A stretch of 64,000 nucleotides of DNA, taken from NCBI GenBank assembly GCA_945865365.1, contig CAMBDL010000004.1, positions 1 to 64,000 on the forward strand, in the 5' to 3' direction. This document shows, piece by piece, positions 41,481 to 51,045 of the stretch. The DNA is from Streptomyces griseus. GTDB taxonomy: Bacteria; Actinomycetota; Actinomycetes; Nanopelagicales; Nanopelagicaceae. The position numbers were made by a program, and so were the translations under genes. The notes beneath the pieces were generated by a model. The model ran no database searches, was not told where the DNA came from, and saw only the letters and a program-made list of their open reading frames with translations. Each line of letters starts with the position of its first letter. Position 1 is the stretch's first letter.

Positions 41481-41536
41481 CTATCTAAGGGTATTCTCGT
41501 AGGTGTCCAAAGGTCAATAGGCGCAAGGAGTGTCAC

Positions 41537-42973
41537 ATGTTTGAAAATCGGATGCCTCGTTATGAAATCCTCAGTGAAGAGTCGATGGCAACACTGACAC
41601 TTGGGTGGCGTCGAATCGTCTCTGAGATCGGCATTGAGTTCATGAGTCCTTGGGCCATCGATGTACTACGTGATGCTGGGCAGACGGTAGAAGGCGACAA
41701 CGTCAAGTTTGATCCAGATTGGATCCTTAAGCAGGTAGCTCTTGCCCCTAGTGAGTTTAATCTTCGCGCACGAAATCCTAAGAACAATGTTCATATTGGT
41801 GGTAATTCAATGGTCTTTGGTGGCGTCTATGGTCCACCCTTTGTTCGCGAAGGTGATGTTCGCCGCGATGCCACATTTAAGGATTATGAAAACTTTTGTA
41901 AGCTAGCTCAGTCTTATGACGCTCTCGATAGCGTTGGTGGAGTCGTCTGTGAACCAAATGATTTATCTCTAGATTCTCGACATTTAGATATGGCATATGC
42001 CGCGGCTACCCTGACCGATAAGTTCTTTATGGGCAACGTTGTAACTGCTGAAAATGCTAAAGATGTCATCAAGATGTCTGAAATTATTTTCGGCGGCCGT
42101 GCAGCGATTGAAGAAACACCAGCGCTCATCTCGCTTATCAACTGCAACTCTCCTTTACGCTGGGATGATCGCATGCTTGATTCTCTTCGCGAATATGTTT
42201 TGGCGGGGCAACCAGTTGTAGTCACACCATTCTTACTCATGGGAGCAATGAGCCCAGTAACCATTCCCGCAACTCTCGCACAACAAATCGCTGAAGCCTT
42301 AACTGGAATTGCGCTGGCACAAACACTCAACCCAGGATGCCCAATTGTATTTGGATCATTTCTATCCAATATCGATATGCAATCTGGTTCACCACAGTTC
42401 GGTACACCTGAATCAGGGATTGGCCTGTTGTGTACTGGTCAAATTGCGCGCAGTTTTAACCTGCCATTTCGTGGCGGTGGTGGTTTAAACTCATCACAAA
42501 CCGTTGATGCACAGTCTGCTTACCAGACGATGATGACCATGATGCCAACATTTTTATCTGGCACTAACTGGGTCATGCACACTGCCGGTTGGTTAGAGGG
42601 CGGCCTGGTTTCCTGTTATGAAAAATTTATTCTCGATATCGAAATCCTGCAGTCGCTGATGACAGAGTTCACGCCCCTTGAATTCAACGTCGAATCTCTA
42701 GCCTTTGATGCCCACCTAGAAGTTGGCCATGGCGGTCACTTCTTAGGCGCAGCCCACACTATGGAGCGCTTCCGTGACTGTTTCTATCGGCCATTCCTGA
42801 CAAATAGTGATAACTACGAGCGTTGGATGCGCTTAGGAGCACGAGATACAAAGGATCGCGCAGCCGAGATTTATAAGAAGAAGTTAGAGGATTACGTAGC
42901 CCCTGAAATCGATGCATCGATGCTAAAAGAGCTCGATGAGTTTGTGGCAATGCGCAAAAGCCAACTAGATTAA
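41537..42973 (+). CDS. MttB superfamily methyltransferase (non-pyrrolysine; probable glycine betaine methyltransferase)
   Basis: A 478-residue trimethylamine-methyltransferase-family protein. It reads through with no in-frame UAG, so it is of the non-pyrrolysine group, which includes glycine betaine (MtgB), proline betaine, carnitine and gamma-butyrobetaine methyltransferases. Segments include 'SEIGIEFMSPWAIDVLRDAGQTVEG', 'VHIGGNSMVFGGVYGPPFVREG' and 'FRGGGGLNSSQTVDAQSAYQTMM'. AAGGAG lies six bases before the ATG. Betaine is the favoured substrate because choline and betaine-aldehyde dehydrogenases and a betaine-type ABC transporter are in the same cluster. It would methylate the corrinoid protein encoded on the other side of the promoter region. 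Confidence 0.88.
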   Translation: MFENRMPRYEILSEESMATLTLGWRRIVSEIGIEFMSPWAIDVLRDAGQTVEGDNVKFDPDWILKQVALAPSEFNLRARNPKNNVHIGGNSMVFGGVYGPPFVREGDVRRDATFKDYENFCKLAQSYDALDSVGGVVCEPNDLSLDSRHLDMAYAAATLTDKFFMGNVVTAENAKDVIKMSEIIFGGRAAIEETPALISLINCNSPLRWDDRMLDSLREYVLAGQPVVVTPFLLMGAMSPVTIPATLAQQIAEALTGIALAQTLNPGCPIVFGSFLSNIDMQSGSPQFGTPESGIGLLCTGQIARSFNLPFRGGGGLNSSQTVDAQSAYQTMMTMMPTFLSGTNWVMHTAGWLEGGLVSCYEKFILDIEILQSLMTEFTPLEFNVESLAFDAHLEVGHGGHFLGAAHTMERFRDCFYRPFLTNSDNYERWMRLGARDTKDRAAEIYKKKLEDYVAPEIDASMLKELDEFVAMRKSQLD

Positions 42974-42980
42974 AACCACT

Positions 42981-44459
42981 ATGGTCGCAACGCTATTTAT
43001 CAACGGTCTCTGGAAGCAGGCAGCAGATGGTGGCGCTCACGATGTTCATAGTCCTCACGACCAACGTGTTGTGGCTACGGTATCACAAGCGACCAACACC
43101 GATGTTTTAGATGCAATCGCTGCTGCACGTGCATCATTTGATAGTGGTGTTTTTACTTCGTGGACATTTAAAGAGCGTAGCGCACTTGTTGCAAAGATTG
43201 CCGACTTGCTTGAGCGCGATGCCGATTTAGTTGCACGCAAAGAAAGCGATGATACGGGCAAGCGATTTATAGAGGCCCAGTACGACATTGCCGATGTCAT
43301 TGCAACTTTTAGACATTTTGCAGCCCTTGGTACCAAAGAGCATGACCGAAGCGTTGACGTTGGTTTAGCCCATGTAACAAGTCGAATCGTGCATGAGCCA
43401 TTAGGCGTTGCATCATTGATTGGACCTTGGAACTATCCCTTGCTCCAAATTGCATGGAAAGTCGCCCCAGCCTTAGTTGCAGGATGTTCTTTTATAGTTA
43501 AGCCCAGTGAACTAACGCCGCAGAGCGCAGTTGCATTAATGAAAATAATTGAAGAGGCCGGTACACCCAATGGTGTAGCTAATTTAATTCTTGGCCCAGG
43601 CTCTGTGGTAGGTACTCCGTTGATTAATGATCCTCGCGTTGACCTTGTCTCATTTACAGGTGGATTAACTACGGGGCAGACCATCATGACTGCGGCCGCT
43701 AAAACAATTAAAAAGTTAGCCCTTGAACTCGGCGGCAAAAATCCACACATCATCTTTGCCGATGCCGATATTGATGCAGCAATCGATAACGCTGTTACTG
43801 CAGCATTCCTACACTCAGGCCAAGTGTGTTCTGCCGGAACTCGCTTGCTTGTAGAGCGCTCGATTCACGATCGCGTAGTTACTGAAATTGTTCGACGCGC
43901 AGCTCAGATTCGCCTTGGCGGCCCTGATGATTTAACGGCTGAAACTGGCCCACTTATTAGTCAAAGCCATCTGCGCAGCGTTACCGAGTACGTTGAGAAA
44001 GGTATCGCCGAAGGTGCAACGCTCTTAGTCGGTGGAAAACGTAGCGACTTACCTGAACATGCCAATGGTTGGTATTTTGTTCCGACCGTTTTAGATAACT
44101 GCCACACCCAGATGAGTTGCGTACAGGATGAGTCTTTCGGCCCCGTCATGACGGTCGAGGTTTTTGATACTGAAGCCGAAGCAATTGCGCTAGGCAATGA
44201 CACAGTATTTGGTTTATCAGGGGGTCTCTGGAGTAGCGATAGCGCTAAAGCGGCTCGCGTTGCTAGCGCCCTTCGCCATGGCACGATCTGGGTTAATGAC
44301 TTTGGCCCATATCGCCCGCAGGCTGAATGGGGCGGATACAAGCAATCTGGCATTGGCCGCGAATTAGGCGAGCATGGCTTGGGTGAGTACCTTGAAATCA
44401 AACACATTTGGACTAACAATTCACCTAGTCGATCTGGATGGTTTTCAGATCCCACATAA
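42981..44459 (+). CDS. betB: Aldehyde dehydrogenase, probable betaine-aldehyde dehydrogenase
   Basis: A 492-residue NAD(P)-dependent aldehyde dehydrogenase: '[22 protein letters not shown]' (cofactor binding), '[10 protein letters not shown]', '[10 protein letters not shown]' (general base Glu), '[12 protein letters not shown]' (nucleophile Cys) and '[14 protein letters not shown]'. The form agrees with betaine-aldehyde dehydrogenase, which completes choline to glycine betaine. It starts eight bases after mttB and is followed directly by the transporter genes. The gene symbol is inferred from context. Confidence 0.85.
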   Translation: MVATLFINGLWKQAADGGAHDVHSPHDQRVVATVSQATNTDVLDAIAAARASFDSGVFTSWTFKERSALVAKIADLLERDADLVARKESDDTGKRFIEAQYDIADVIATFRHFAALGTKEHDRSVDVGLAHVTSRIVHEPLGVASLIGPWNYPLLQIAWKVAPALVAGCSFIVKPSELTPQSAVALMKIIEEAGTPNGVANLILGPGSVVGTPLINDPRVDLVSFTGGLTTGQTIMTAAAKTIKKLALELGGKNPHIIFADADIDAAIDNAVTAAFLHSGQVCSAGTRLLVERSIHDRVVTEIVRRAAQIRLGGPDDLTAETGPLISQSHLRSVTEYVEKGIAEGATLLVGGKRSDLPEHANGWYFVPTVLDNCHTQMSCVQDESFGPVMTVEVFDTEAEAIALGNDTVFGLSGGLWSSDSAKAARVASALRHGTIWVNDFGPYRPQAEWGGYKQSGIGRELGEHGLGEYLEIKHIWTNNSPSRSGWFSDPT

Positions 44460-44470
44460 GGGGAGAGTCA

Positions 44471-45499
44471 ATGAGTTCTGAAGCGCCGATGATCTCTGTG
44501 AAGAATCTTTGGAAAGTCTTTGGTTCAAACTCGCAAAAAGTAATAGGTACACCACTAGCCGACTTAACTCGCGCCGAACTACGTGCCCAGACTGGCAACA
44601 CCATTGCAGTGCGCGATGTTTCATTTGATGTAGCCCCTGGCGAAGTCTTTGTTGTCATGGGTCTGTCTGGTTCAGGTAAATCAACGCTAGTCCGATGCAT
44701 GACCCGGTTGATAGAGCCTACGGCAGGATCCTTAACTTTCGAGGGTGAAGATATTTTACAAGTCGATAATGCTCGTTTACGTGAGCTTCGAAAGACACGA
44801 TTCTCAATGGTGTTTCAACACTTTGGTTTATTGCCTCACCGAAATGTCATAGACAACATTGCCTACTCTTTAGAAATTAATGGAGTTAAAAAGACCGAAC
44901 GTCATGCGCGCGCTAATGAAGTGATTGAACTCGTTGGCTTGCAAGGATATTCACATGCCTATCCTGAGCAACTATCTGGTGGAATGCAGCAGCGCGTGGG
45001 CTTGGCGAGAGCACTTGCAGTAGATCCACAAGTACTATTTCTAGATGAGCCCTTTAGTGCGCTAGATCCACTTATCCGTCGCGATATGCAGCAAGAGGTT
45101 ATTCGACTGCATCACGAACTTGGTAAGACTATGGTTTTCATTACGCATGATCTCTCTGAAGCGGTAAAAGTGGGCGATCGAATTGCAATTATGCGAGATG
45201 GTGCAATTGTTCAGATTGGAACTCCTGAGGATTTAGTTGCGCACCCTGCCGATGATTATGTGGCAAATTTCGTTCGAGATATTGCTAAGTCACACGTTCT
45301 CACACTTCGCTACCTTGCAAGGCCAGCTAAGCCAGGAGAAGACACAAGCGGCCCCGAACTTTCGGCCGACATGATTATTAGGGATGCATGCAGTTTGATT
45401 CTTGATGAGCAACGTCCAATACGGGTCAGCGATAAAGGAAAAGCATTAGGAGTCGTTTCAAGTGATGATGTTTTGCGAATCATCTCTGGGGTCGCTTAA
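44471..45499 (+). CDS. proV: Glycine betaine/proline ABC transporter ATP-binding protein (ProV-like)
   Basis: A 342-residue ABC ATPase: Walker A '[13 protein letters not shown]', Q-loop '[13 protein letters not shown]', signature '[15 protein letters not shown]' and Walker B '[14 protein letters not shown]'. A short C-terminal CBS-like remnant ('[15 protein letters not shown]') is present. The N-terminal insertion before Walker A is typical of ProV. The ATG at 44471 has AAGGGGAG upstream, while a start at 44438 would overlap the preceding gene. It powers import of betaine or a related osmolyte. It overlaps the permease gene by one base. Confidence 0.92.
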   Translation: MSSEAPMISVKNLWKVFGSNSQKVIGTPLADLTRAELRAQTGNTIAVRDVSFDVAPGEVFVVMGLSGSGKSTLVRCMTRLIEPTAGSLTFEGEDILQVDNARLRELRKTRFSMVFQHFGLLPHRNVIDNIAYSLEINGVKKTERHARANEVIELVGLQGYSHAYPEQLSGGMQQRVGLARALAVDPQVLFLDEPFSALDPLIRRDMQQEVIRLHHELGKTMVFITHDLSEAVKVGDRIAIMRDGAIVQIGTPEDLVAHPADDYVANFVRDIAKSHVLTLRYLARPAKPGEDTSGPELSADMIIRDACSLILDEQRPIRVSDKGKALGVVSSDDVLRIISGVA

Positions 45500-47427
45500 T
45501 GCGTATTAGAAAGTCATACCTACTTCTAGCTTCGGTAGCCATATGGATTCTCTTGGGAAGGCTTTTGCACGGGAAAAATACCCTCCAGATAGATACGTAT
45601 GAAAACACTTCTTTCACCCGTTTTATCGGGGAAAAAGCCCTAGATCTTCGTGGAAATAGAACTGAGAGCCCAGCTTTTATTTATTTCTTTAATCCCATTC
45701 GCACTGTCATAGATGGATTTGTTCAATTTATTAGAAATCTCATCGCCGTTCCTGCGCCAAACTCGGTCATCCCAGTTATCGGTTGGCTAGGCGTAGTGGC
45801 AATCATCGCATTTGTCGTCTTTGCCACCAGTGCGTTACGAACAGCGCTGCTATCTGTATCGCTGCTTTTAGGGTGCGGCGTACTTGGTATGTGGCAATTT
45901 ACGATGGATTCCATTGCAATGACGTTAGCGGCAGTACTGCTCTCACTATCCATTGGAATTCCACTTGGAATCTGGGCTGGTCTCTCTGATCGGGTATTAA
46001 AAATACTGACTCCATTTTTAGATTTAGCTCAAATATTGCCCACGCTTGTCTACATGGCGCCTATCGCTCTGGTATTTATGATTGGTGCGGCATCGGCGAC
46101 TATTGCAACGATGATTTATGCTATTCCAATTTGTATTCGCATAACTTCACATGCAATCAGAAACCTCAACCAGTCACCCATTGAAGCCTCAGAATCAATG
46201 GGTTCGACCCGTAAACAAACTTTGACCAAAGTTCAGATGCCGATGGCAAAACAGATGATCGTTCTTGGAATAAATCAAACAGTTATGGCTGCAGTCTCAT
46301 TTGTCGTTGTCGCCGCTTTGATTGGTGCACCCGGGCTAGGCAAACCTGTGATTGATGCTTTGATCATTAGAAATGTGGGCCAAGGCTTCGTTGCCGGTTT
46401 TGCCGTGGTTTTTCTTGCAATTTTGATGGACCGAAGCACAAGCGCTGCAGCTAAACGCCAAGAATCTTTCGTTCCACCGACTGAAGCCCAGATTAAGCGT
46501 AAGCGATTTATCTTAATGGGTGCTGCACTAGGGGCGATAATTTCTGTAGTTTTCTCACGCACAATGCTGTGGGCCGCGGTGTGGCCTAAGGAAGTTACGA
46601 TTGCACCACAAGTTGAAAAAGTTACAAATAATGCCACTGCGTGGGTATTAGATAACCTCTATATCTTCACCGTTGGATTTAAGGATCTAATTTCATATTC
46701 AATTCTTAATCCGCTAGAAACTCAACTTTCAGCCTCACCTTGGTATGTAACGGTTGCGATGATTGTTGCACTGGCTTCAATTATTGGTGGATTACGTACA
46801 GCGATTCTTGCATTTTGTTTAGCAATGGCAATTGTTCTCTCAGGGCTTTGGTATGAAGCCATGCTTACCTTGACCCAAACTATTGTCGGTTGTTTATTGA
46901 CAATGGTGATTGGAATTGCACTAGGTATTTGGACGGGGCGAAGTGATCGTGCAGAAAGAGTTTTACGGCCATTTCTAGATGCTGGTCAGACTCTTCCAGC
47001 CTTTGTTTACTTAGTCCCAATGCTGGGATTATTTGGGCCAACAAGATTTACCGCTATTGCTACGGGTATCGTGTATGCGATTCCAGTAGTTGTAAAGATT
47101 GTTTGTGAGGGTATTCGCGCAGTTCCACACTCACTTATCGAAGCCGCAACTGCAGCAGGTTCAACCACGCGTCAGATTATTACGAAAGTTCAATTACCTG
47201 CAGCCAAGAAAACAATTCTGCTGGCGACCAACCAAGGTCTCATCTATGTATTAGCTGTCGTTGTAATTGGTGGTTTTGTGGGTGCTGGTGGCCTTGGATA
47301 TTTGGTCATCGTAGGAAACTCAAAGCCCGAGCTGCAAGGAAAGGGGCTCATCGCTGGAGCGGCGATTTTGCTACTTGGTGTTATTTTCGACCGAATTATG
47401 CAAGCCGGGGCCAAGCGTTCGGGATAA
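45499..47427 (+). CDS. proW: Betaine ABC permease with two tandem permease domains (ProW-like)
   Basis: A 642-residue polytopic membrane protein with two BPD_transp_1 units in one chain. The first EAA loop is 'EASESMGSTRKQTLTKVQMP' (around residue 230) and the second is 'EAATAAGSTTRQIITKVQLP' (around 550), each followed by a similar helix ending in GxGGLG or GAPGLG. A single polypeptide would then form the full membrane channel that usually needs two ProW copies. It overlaps proV by one base. Confidence 0.9.
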   Translation: MRIRKSYLLLASVAIWILLGRLLHGKNTLQIDTYENTSFTRFIGEKALDLRGNRTESPAFIYFFNPIRTVIDGFVQFIRNLIAVPAPNSVIPVIGWLGVVAIIAFVVFATSALRTALLSVSLLLGCGVLGMWQFTMDSIAMTLAAVLLSLSIGIPLGIWAGLSDRVLKILTPFLDLAQILPTLVYMAPIALVFMIGAASATIATMIYAIPICIRITSHAIRNLNQSPIEASESMGSTRKQTLTKVQMPMAKQMIVLGINQTVMAAVSFVVVAALIGAPGLGKPVIDALIIRNVGQGFVAGFAVVFLAILMDRSTSAAAKRQESFVPPTEAQIKRKRFILMGAALGAIISVVFSRTMLWAAVWPKEVTIAPQVEKVTNNATAWVLDNLYIFTVGFKDLISYSILNPLETQLSASPWYVTVAMIVALASIIGGLRTAILAFCLAMAIVLSGLWYEAMLTLTQTIVGCLLTMVIGIALGIWTGRSDRAERVLRPFLDAGQTLPAFVYLVPMLGLFGPTRFTAIATGIVYAIPVVVKIVCEGIRAVPHSLIEAATAAGSTTRQIITKVQLPAAKKTILLATNQGLIYVLAVVVIGGFVGAGGLGYLVIVGNSKPELQGKGLIAGAAILLLGVIFDRIMQAGAKRSG

Positions 47428-47458
47428 ATAGTCGAATTAGCGCCTACAAGTACTAGTT

Positions 47459-47484
47459 TTAGCCCGATTCCCGCTCTAGGCTAA
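47459..47484 (+). other. Inverted repeat ahead of the substrate-binding-protein gene
   Basis: TTAGCC (47459-47464) and GGCTAA (47479-47484) are inverted repeats around a 14-base spacer in the 86-base gap between permease and binding-protein genes. It may form a weak mRNA hairpin or be an operator. It is short and could be chance. Confidence 0.3.
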
Positions 47485-47513
47485 GGCAAAACTTACACTC
47501 TTTAGGAGGGTTA

Positions 47514-48476
47514 ATGAACTCACTATTTAATCGCCGTTCAGCGCTCGTTACCGTCGTGATTGCAGCAGCACTAGTTCTATCTGGCTGCAGCAAGGGCGTT
47601 AATGATTCTGCAGGCGGGGCATCAGGAGATTGCGGTTCATGGTCAATTGCCATGCACGCATGGGGTGGTTACACAGCATCTGCACAAGTAGTCGCTGAAA
47701 TTGCTAAGAAAGAATTAGGTTGCACAATCACACAGACAACTCTGGATGAAGGTCCAACTACATATGATGCAATGGAAGCTGGAACAATCGATGTAATAAT
47801 CGAAGATTGGGGCGGCGGACGTTGGTCAGAATGGGTAGATCGCGGCGCTGTCTTTGAAGCAGGAGAAAACGGCAACGTTGGATTAATCGGTATGTATGTT
47901 GCTCCATGGATGGCTGCAAAGTATCCAGACATTACAGACTCAAAGAATCTAAATAAGTACGCAGATCTATTTAAGACTGCAGACTCAGGTGGCAAGGGCG
48001 CATGGTTTGAAGGCCCAGCTGGTTACACAACAATCGGTGAAAAAATGGTTTCAGCCAATAATTTGAACTTTAAAGTTATCTTCTCAGGTTCAGAGGCTGC
48101 ATTAGTTGATGGCTTTACAAAAGCCGAAGCTAATAAGACCGCATTCATTGGTTATGCATGGCAACCATGGACTCTCTTTGCAAAGATTCCTAACCTTGAA
48201 TCAGGTCATGTTAAATTCCCTGCAAATGATTGGTCTGATGCCGCAACAGCAAGCGGTCTCACTGATTACCCATCAACTCCACTCATTAAGTTAATTTCTA
48301 AGAAACTCAATGATGCAAATGATCCATTTACTTCACTGGTTAATAACTTCAAGTGGACAAATGATGATCAAAATGGTGTAGCTGCCGATCTTGAAGGCGG
48401 AATGACTGCAGAAGAGGCGGCCCAGAAATGGATCGATGCTCATGCTGACATTGTTGCTACCTGGCTTGGTAAGTAA
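47514..48476 (+). CDS. proX: Glycine betaine ABC transporter substrate-binding lipoprotein (ProX-like)
   Basis: A 320-residue secreted lipoprotein. The signal peptide ends in the lipobox LSGC (Cys25). The body has the OpuAC/ProX-type pattern ('IAMHAWGGYTASAQVVAEIAKKELGCTI', 'AMEAGTIDVIIEDWGGGRW', 'FIGYAWQPWTLFAK'); Trp and Tyr residues of this kind form the aromatic cage for quaternary amines in the family. A strong ribosome-binding sequence AGGAGGG stands four bases before the ATG, stronger than those of its neighbours, as expected for a binding protein needed in excess. It is the last gene of the mttB operon. Confidence 0.92.
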   Translation: MNSLFNRRSALVTVVIAAALVLSGCSKGVNDSAGGASGDCGSWSIAMHAWGGYTASAQVVAEIAKKELGCTITQTTLDEGPTTYDAMEAGTIDVIIEDWGGGRWSEWVDRGAVFEAGENGNVGLIGMYVAPWMAAKYPDITDSKNLNKYADLFKTADSGGKGAWFEGPAGYTTIGEKMVSANNLNFKVIFSGSEAALVDGFTKAEANKTAFIGYAWQPWTLFAKIPNLESGHVKFPANDWSDAATASGLTDYPSTPLIKLISKKLNDANDPFTSLVNNFKWTNDDQNGVAADLEGGMTAEEAAQKWIDAHADIVATWLGK

Positions 48477-48492
48477 CTAATAATCTATAGAG

Positions 48493-48538
48493 CAAGGCCT
48501 CTACTTGGTGAAAAATCATCGAGTAGAGGCCTTGTTTT
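48493..48538 (+). terminator. Rho-independent terminator after proX
   Basis: CAAGGCCTCTAC (48493-48504) pairs perfectly with GTAGAGGCCTTG (48523-48534). The inner arms TTGGTGA and TCATCGA extend the hairpin to about 19 pairs with an AAAA loop, and TTTTAT follows. It closes the mttB-betB-proVWX operon and insulates betA. Confidence 0.92.
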
Positions 48539-48543
48539 ATTAG

Positions 48544-48549
48544 TACAGT
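48544..48549 (+). promoter_or_regulatory. Leaderless -10 box of betA
   Basis: TACAGT lies seven bases before the betA ATG, immediately after the terminator. Confidence 0.5.
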
Positions 48550-48556
48550 TAGCCAT

Positions 48557-50203
48557 ATGAGCGAGCACTACGACTACATCATTGTTGGTGGTGGCTCGGC
48601 AGGCTGCGCCCTAGCCAATCGCTTAAGTGAAGATCCCAACCATAAAACCTTGGTCCTTGAGGCTGGTCGGCGTGACTATAAGTGGGATGTATTTATCCAT
48701 ATGCCGGCAGCGTTAGCTTTTCCAATTGGTAACAAACACTACGACTGGATGTATGAGTCTGAGCCAGAACCATTTATGAATAACCGTCGCATCTATCATG
48801 CACGTGGCAAGGTTTTAGGTGGCTCATCATCTATAAATGGGCAAATTTGGCAACGTGGTAATCCTTTAGATTATGAACGTTGGTCCCACGATGCTGGAAT
48901 GAGTAGTTGGGACTACGCGCACTGTCTGCCGTACTTTAAAAAGATGGAAAACTGTTTAGCCGATCAAAGCAATACTTTTCGTGGCACCAGTGGCCCACTC
49001 AAATTAGAGCGCGGAGCCGTGAAAGGTCCGCTCTTTGCCGCATTCTTTAAAGCAACAGAGCAAGCCGGTTATCCACGTACTGATGATGTCAATGGTTATC
49101 GTCAAGAGGGATTTGCAGCCTTTGATCGCAACGTCTATCGAGGACGTCGCCTAAGTGCCGCACGCGCATATCTCTATCCCATAATGAAGCGCGCTAACTT
49201 AACAATCAAGTTACGCGCACATGTGACAAAGGTTTTATTTGAGGGTACAACTGCTACAGGTGTTGAAGTAATGATTAAGGGAAAGAAGCATGTTTTTACA
49301 TCGCGTGAAGTGATTTTATGTGGAGGGGCTATAAATACTCCCCAAATTCTACAACTCTCTGGCATTGGAAATGAAAAGGATTTAGCGCCACTTGGGATAA
49401 AAATGGTGCATCATTTACCCGGAGTCGGTGCTAACTTGCAAGATCACCTTGAAGTCTACGTTCAGTACAAATGCAAGCTGCCAGTAACCCAACAACCGAT
49501 TACTCAGTTCTGGCGCCGCCCATTTATTGGTGCAGCATGGCTGTTCTTTCGCAAAGGCCCAGGTGCAACAAATCAATTTGAGGCAGGGGGCTTTACGCGC
49601 AGCAATAACGATGTGGCCTACCCAAATTTGATGTTTCACTTTCTACCGCTTGCCATTCGTTATGACGGAACGGGGGATACGCGTGGGCACGGTTATCAAG
49701 TCCACGTAGGTCCTATGTATTCAGATTCCCGCGGCCGGCTCACAATTAAGAGCGTCGATCCACGGGAAAAGCCTGCGATTTTGTTTAATTATTTATCTAC
49801 AGATGAAGATCGCCGTGAGTGGGTTGAAGCGGTTAAAACTGCGCGAAATATTCTGACTCAGCCCGCAATGAATGATTTCAACGCAGGCGAATCATCTCCT
49901 GGTGCATCGGTATCAACAGACGCTGAGATTTTAGAGTGGGTGCGCAAAGACGCCGAGACTGCTTTGCATCCTTCTTGCACCGCCAAGATGGGTACAGATG
50001 CAATGTCGGTTGTGGATCCAGAAACCATGAAAGTTCATGGAGTTAGCGGTTTGCGAGTATGCGATGCATCAGTATTTCCATATGTGACTAACGGCAATAT
50101 CTATGCACCTGTAATGATGGTGGCAGAAAAGGCAGCGGATTTAATTCTAGGAAAATCACCACTACCTGCAGAAAAAATTGAGTTCTATCGCCATGCCAAG
50201 TAA
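48557..50203 (+). CDS. betA: GMC oxidoreductase, probable choline dehydrogenase
   Basis: A 548-residue flavoprotein of the glucose-methanol-choline family. '[21 protein letters not shown]' is the FAD site; '[30 protein letters not shown]' matches BetA closely; '[11 protein letters not shown]' carries the active-site His and '[28 protein letters not shown]' is the C-terminal signature. It oxidises choline to betaine aldehyde, the substrate of the aldehyde dehydrogenase upstream. It has its own promoter and overlaps fdhD. Confidence 0.88.
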   Translation: MSEHYDYIIVGGGSAGCALANRLSEDPNHKTLVLEAGRRDYKWDVFIHMPAALAFPIGNKHYDWMYESEPEPFMNNRRIYHARGKVLGGSSSINGQIWQRGNPLDYERWSHDAGMSSWDYAHCLPYFKKMENCLADQSNTFRGTSGPLKLERGAVKGPLFAAFFKATEQAGYPRTDDVNGYRQEGFAAFDRNVYRGRRLSAARAYLYPIMKRANLTIKLRAHVTKVLFEGTTATGVEVMIKGKKHVFTSREVILCGGAINTPQILQLSGIGNEKDLAPLGIKMVHHLPGVGANLQDHLEVYVQYKCKLPVTQQPITQFWRRPFIGAAWLFFRKGPGATNQFEAGGFTRSNNDVAYPNLMFHFLPLAIRYDGTGDTRGHGYQVHVGPMYSDSRGRLTIKSVDPREKPAILFNYLSTDEDRREWVEAVKTARNILTQPAMNDFNAGESSPGASVSTDAEILEWVRKDAETALHPSCTAKMGTDAMSVVDPETMKVHGVSGLRVCDASVFPYVTNGNIYAPVMMVAEKAADLILGKSPLPAEKIEFYRHAK

Positions 50204-51044
50204 CGAACTGACACCTTCTGCAATAGCTAAAGTGAAAGTACAGAAGACCGATTCAGATACACCGAGTTCGGATTCAGTAGTTGTAGAGGAGCCCCTTGAA
50301 ATTCGCATTAAACGCGGTGGAAAAGATGAGCAGCTCGGAATAACTATGCGTACACCGGGTAATGATTTAGAGCTAGCTGCAGGATTCTTGTGGGGTGAGG
50401 GTTTTCTTCAAAACCCTAATGAATTAATAAGTGTAAAAGTCTGTGGAGATAAAGAGCTCTCGGCCCGCCAACGCGCCAATGTTGTTATCGCAGAGGTAAC
50501 TGAAAACTCTCAAGGCTCGGTACGAATCCTGGAACGCCGCTTCACAATAACAGCAGCTTGTGGCGTGTGCGGATCTACCAACATTGCTGATTTACATAAG
50601 CGTGGAGTAACTAAAGTTTCACACACGACACATACCGTTCAAGAACTTGCCGCGATGGTCTCACTTCTAGATGGCCGCCAACGTATCTTTGAGAAGACCG
50701 GAGGGCTTCACGCTGCAGCACTTGTTAATCCAGATGGAGTTGCAGTGTGGGTTCGCGAGGATGTTGGGCGCCATAACGCCGTCGATAAGGTAATTGGTGC
50801 AGGACTCATGGCCGGTGTAATTCCCATGGCCAACTGGACATTAATTGTCTCAGGGCGCATTGGTTATGAACTTGTTCAGAAAGCTATCTGCGCCAGGGTT
50901 TCAGCCATCGTTGGGGTGAGTGCACCGTCGTCACTAGCTGTTGATTTAGCGGCTGAGTTTGGCTTAACTCTCTTAGCCTTTGCCCGCGGTGGAGTAGCAA
51001 AGCATTACTTACCAAACCATAATATTTCCGAAAGTCAGGTGTGA
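50193..51044 (+). CDS. fdhD: Formate dehydrogenase sulfurtransferase/accessory protein FdhD
   Basis: A 283-residue FdhD with the Cys pair CGVCG (Cys123, Cys126), '[12 protein letters not shown]', '[12 protein letters not shown]' and '[18 protein letters not shown]'. It passes sulfur from a cysteine desulfurase to the Mo-bisMGD cofactor, needed for formate dehydrogenase activity; the enzyme itself is encoded about 15 kb upstream. The ATG at 50193 lies inside the betA end (11-base overlap) and is preferred to a TTG at 50178. The next gene starts two bases after its stop. Confidence 0.93.
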   Translation: MPSNELTPSAIAKVKVQKTDSDTPSSDSVVVEEPLEIRIKRGGKDEQLGITMRTPGNDLELAAGFLWGEGFLQNPNELISVKVCGDKELSARQRANVVIAEVTENSQGSVRILERRFTITAACGVCGSTNIADLHKRGVTKVSHTTHTVQELAAMVSLLDGRQRIFEKTGGLHAAALVNPDGVAVWVREDVGRHNAVDKVIGAGLMAGVIPMANWTLIVSGRIGYELVQKAICARVSAIVGVSAPSSLAVDLAAEFGLTLLAFARGGVAKHYLPNHNISESQV

Positions 51045-51045
51045 G

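Noticed and set aside
41435..41536. Cobalamin riboswitch ahead of the corrinoid operon
   Set aside because: The gap is only 102 bases, is occupied by the palindromic operator, and shows no B12-box-like conserved sequence.
41537..42973. Pyrrolysine (UAG) in the MttB homologue
   Set aside because: The frame is continuous with no internal stop, so it belongs to the non-pyrrolysine group.
43961..44455. 164-residue minus-strand ORF inside the aldehyde dehydrogenase gene
   Set aside because: Antisense to conserved dehydrogenase motifs and of low plausibility as a protein.
44438..44470. Longer N-terminus for the ProV-like protein
   Set aside because: It would overlap the dehydrogenase gene; the ATG at 44471 has a good AAGGGGAG sequence upstream.
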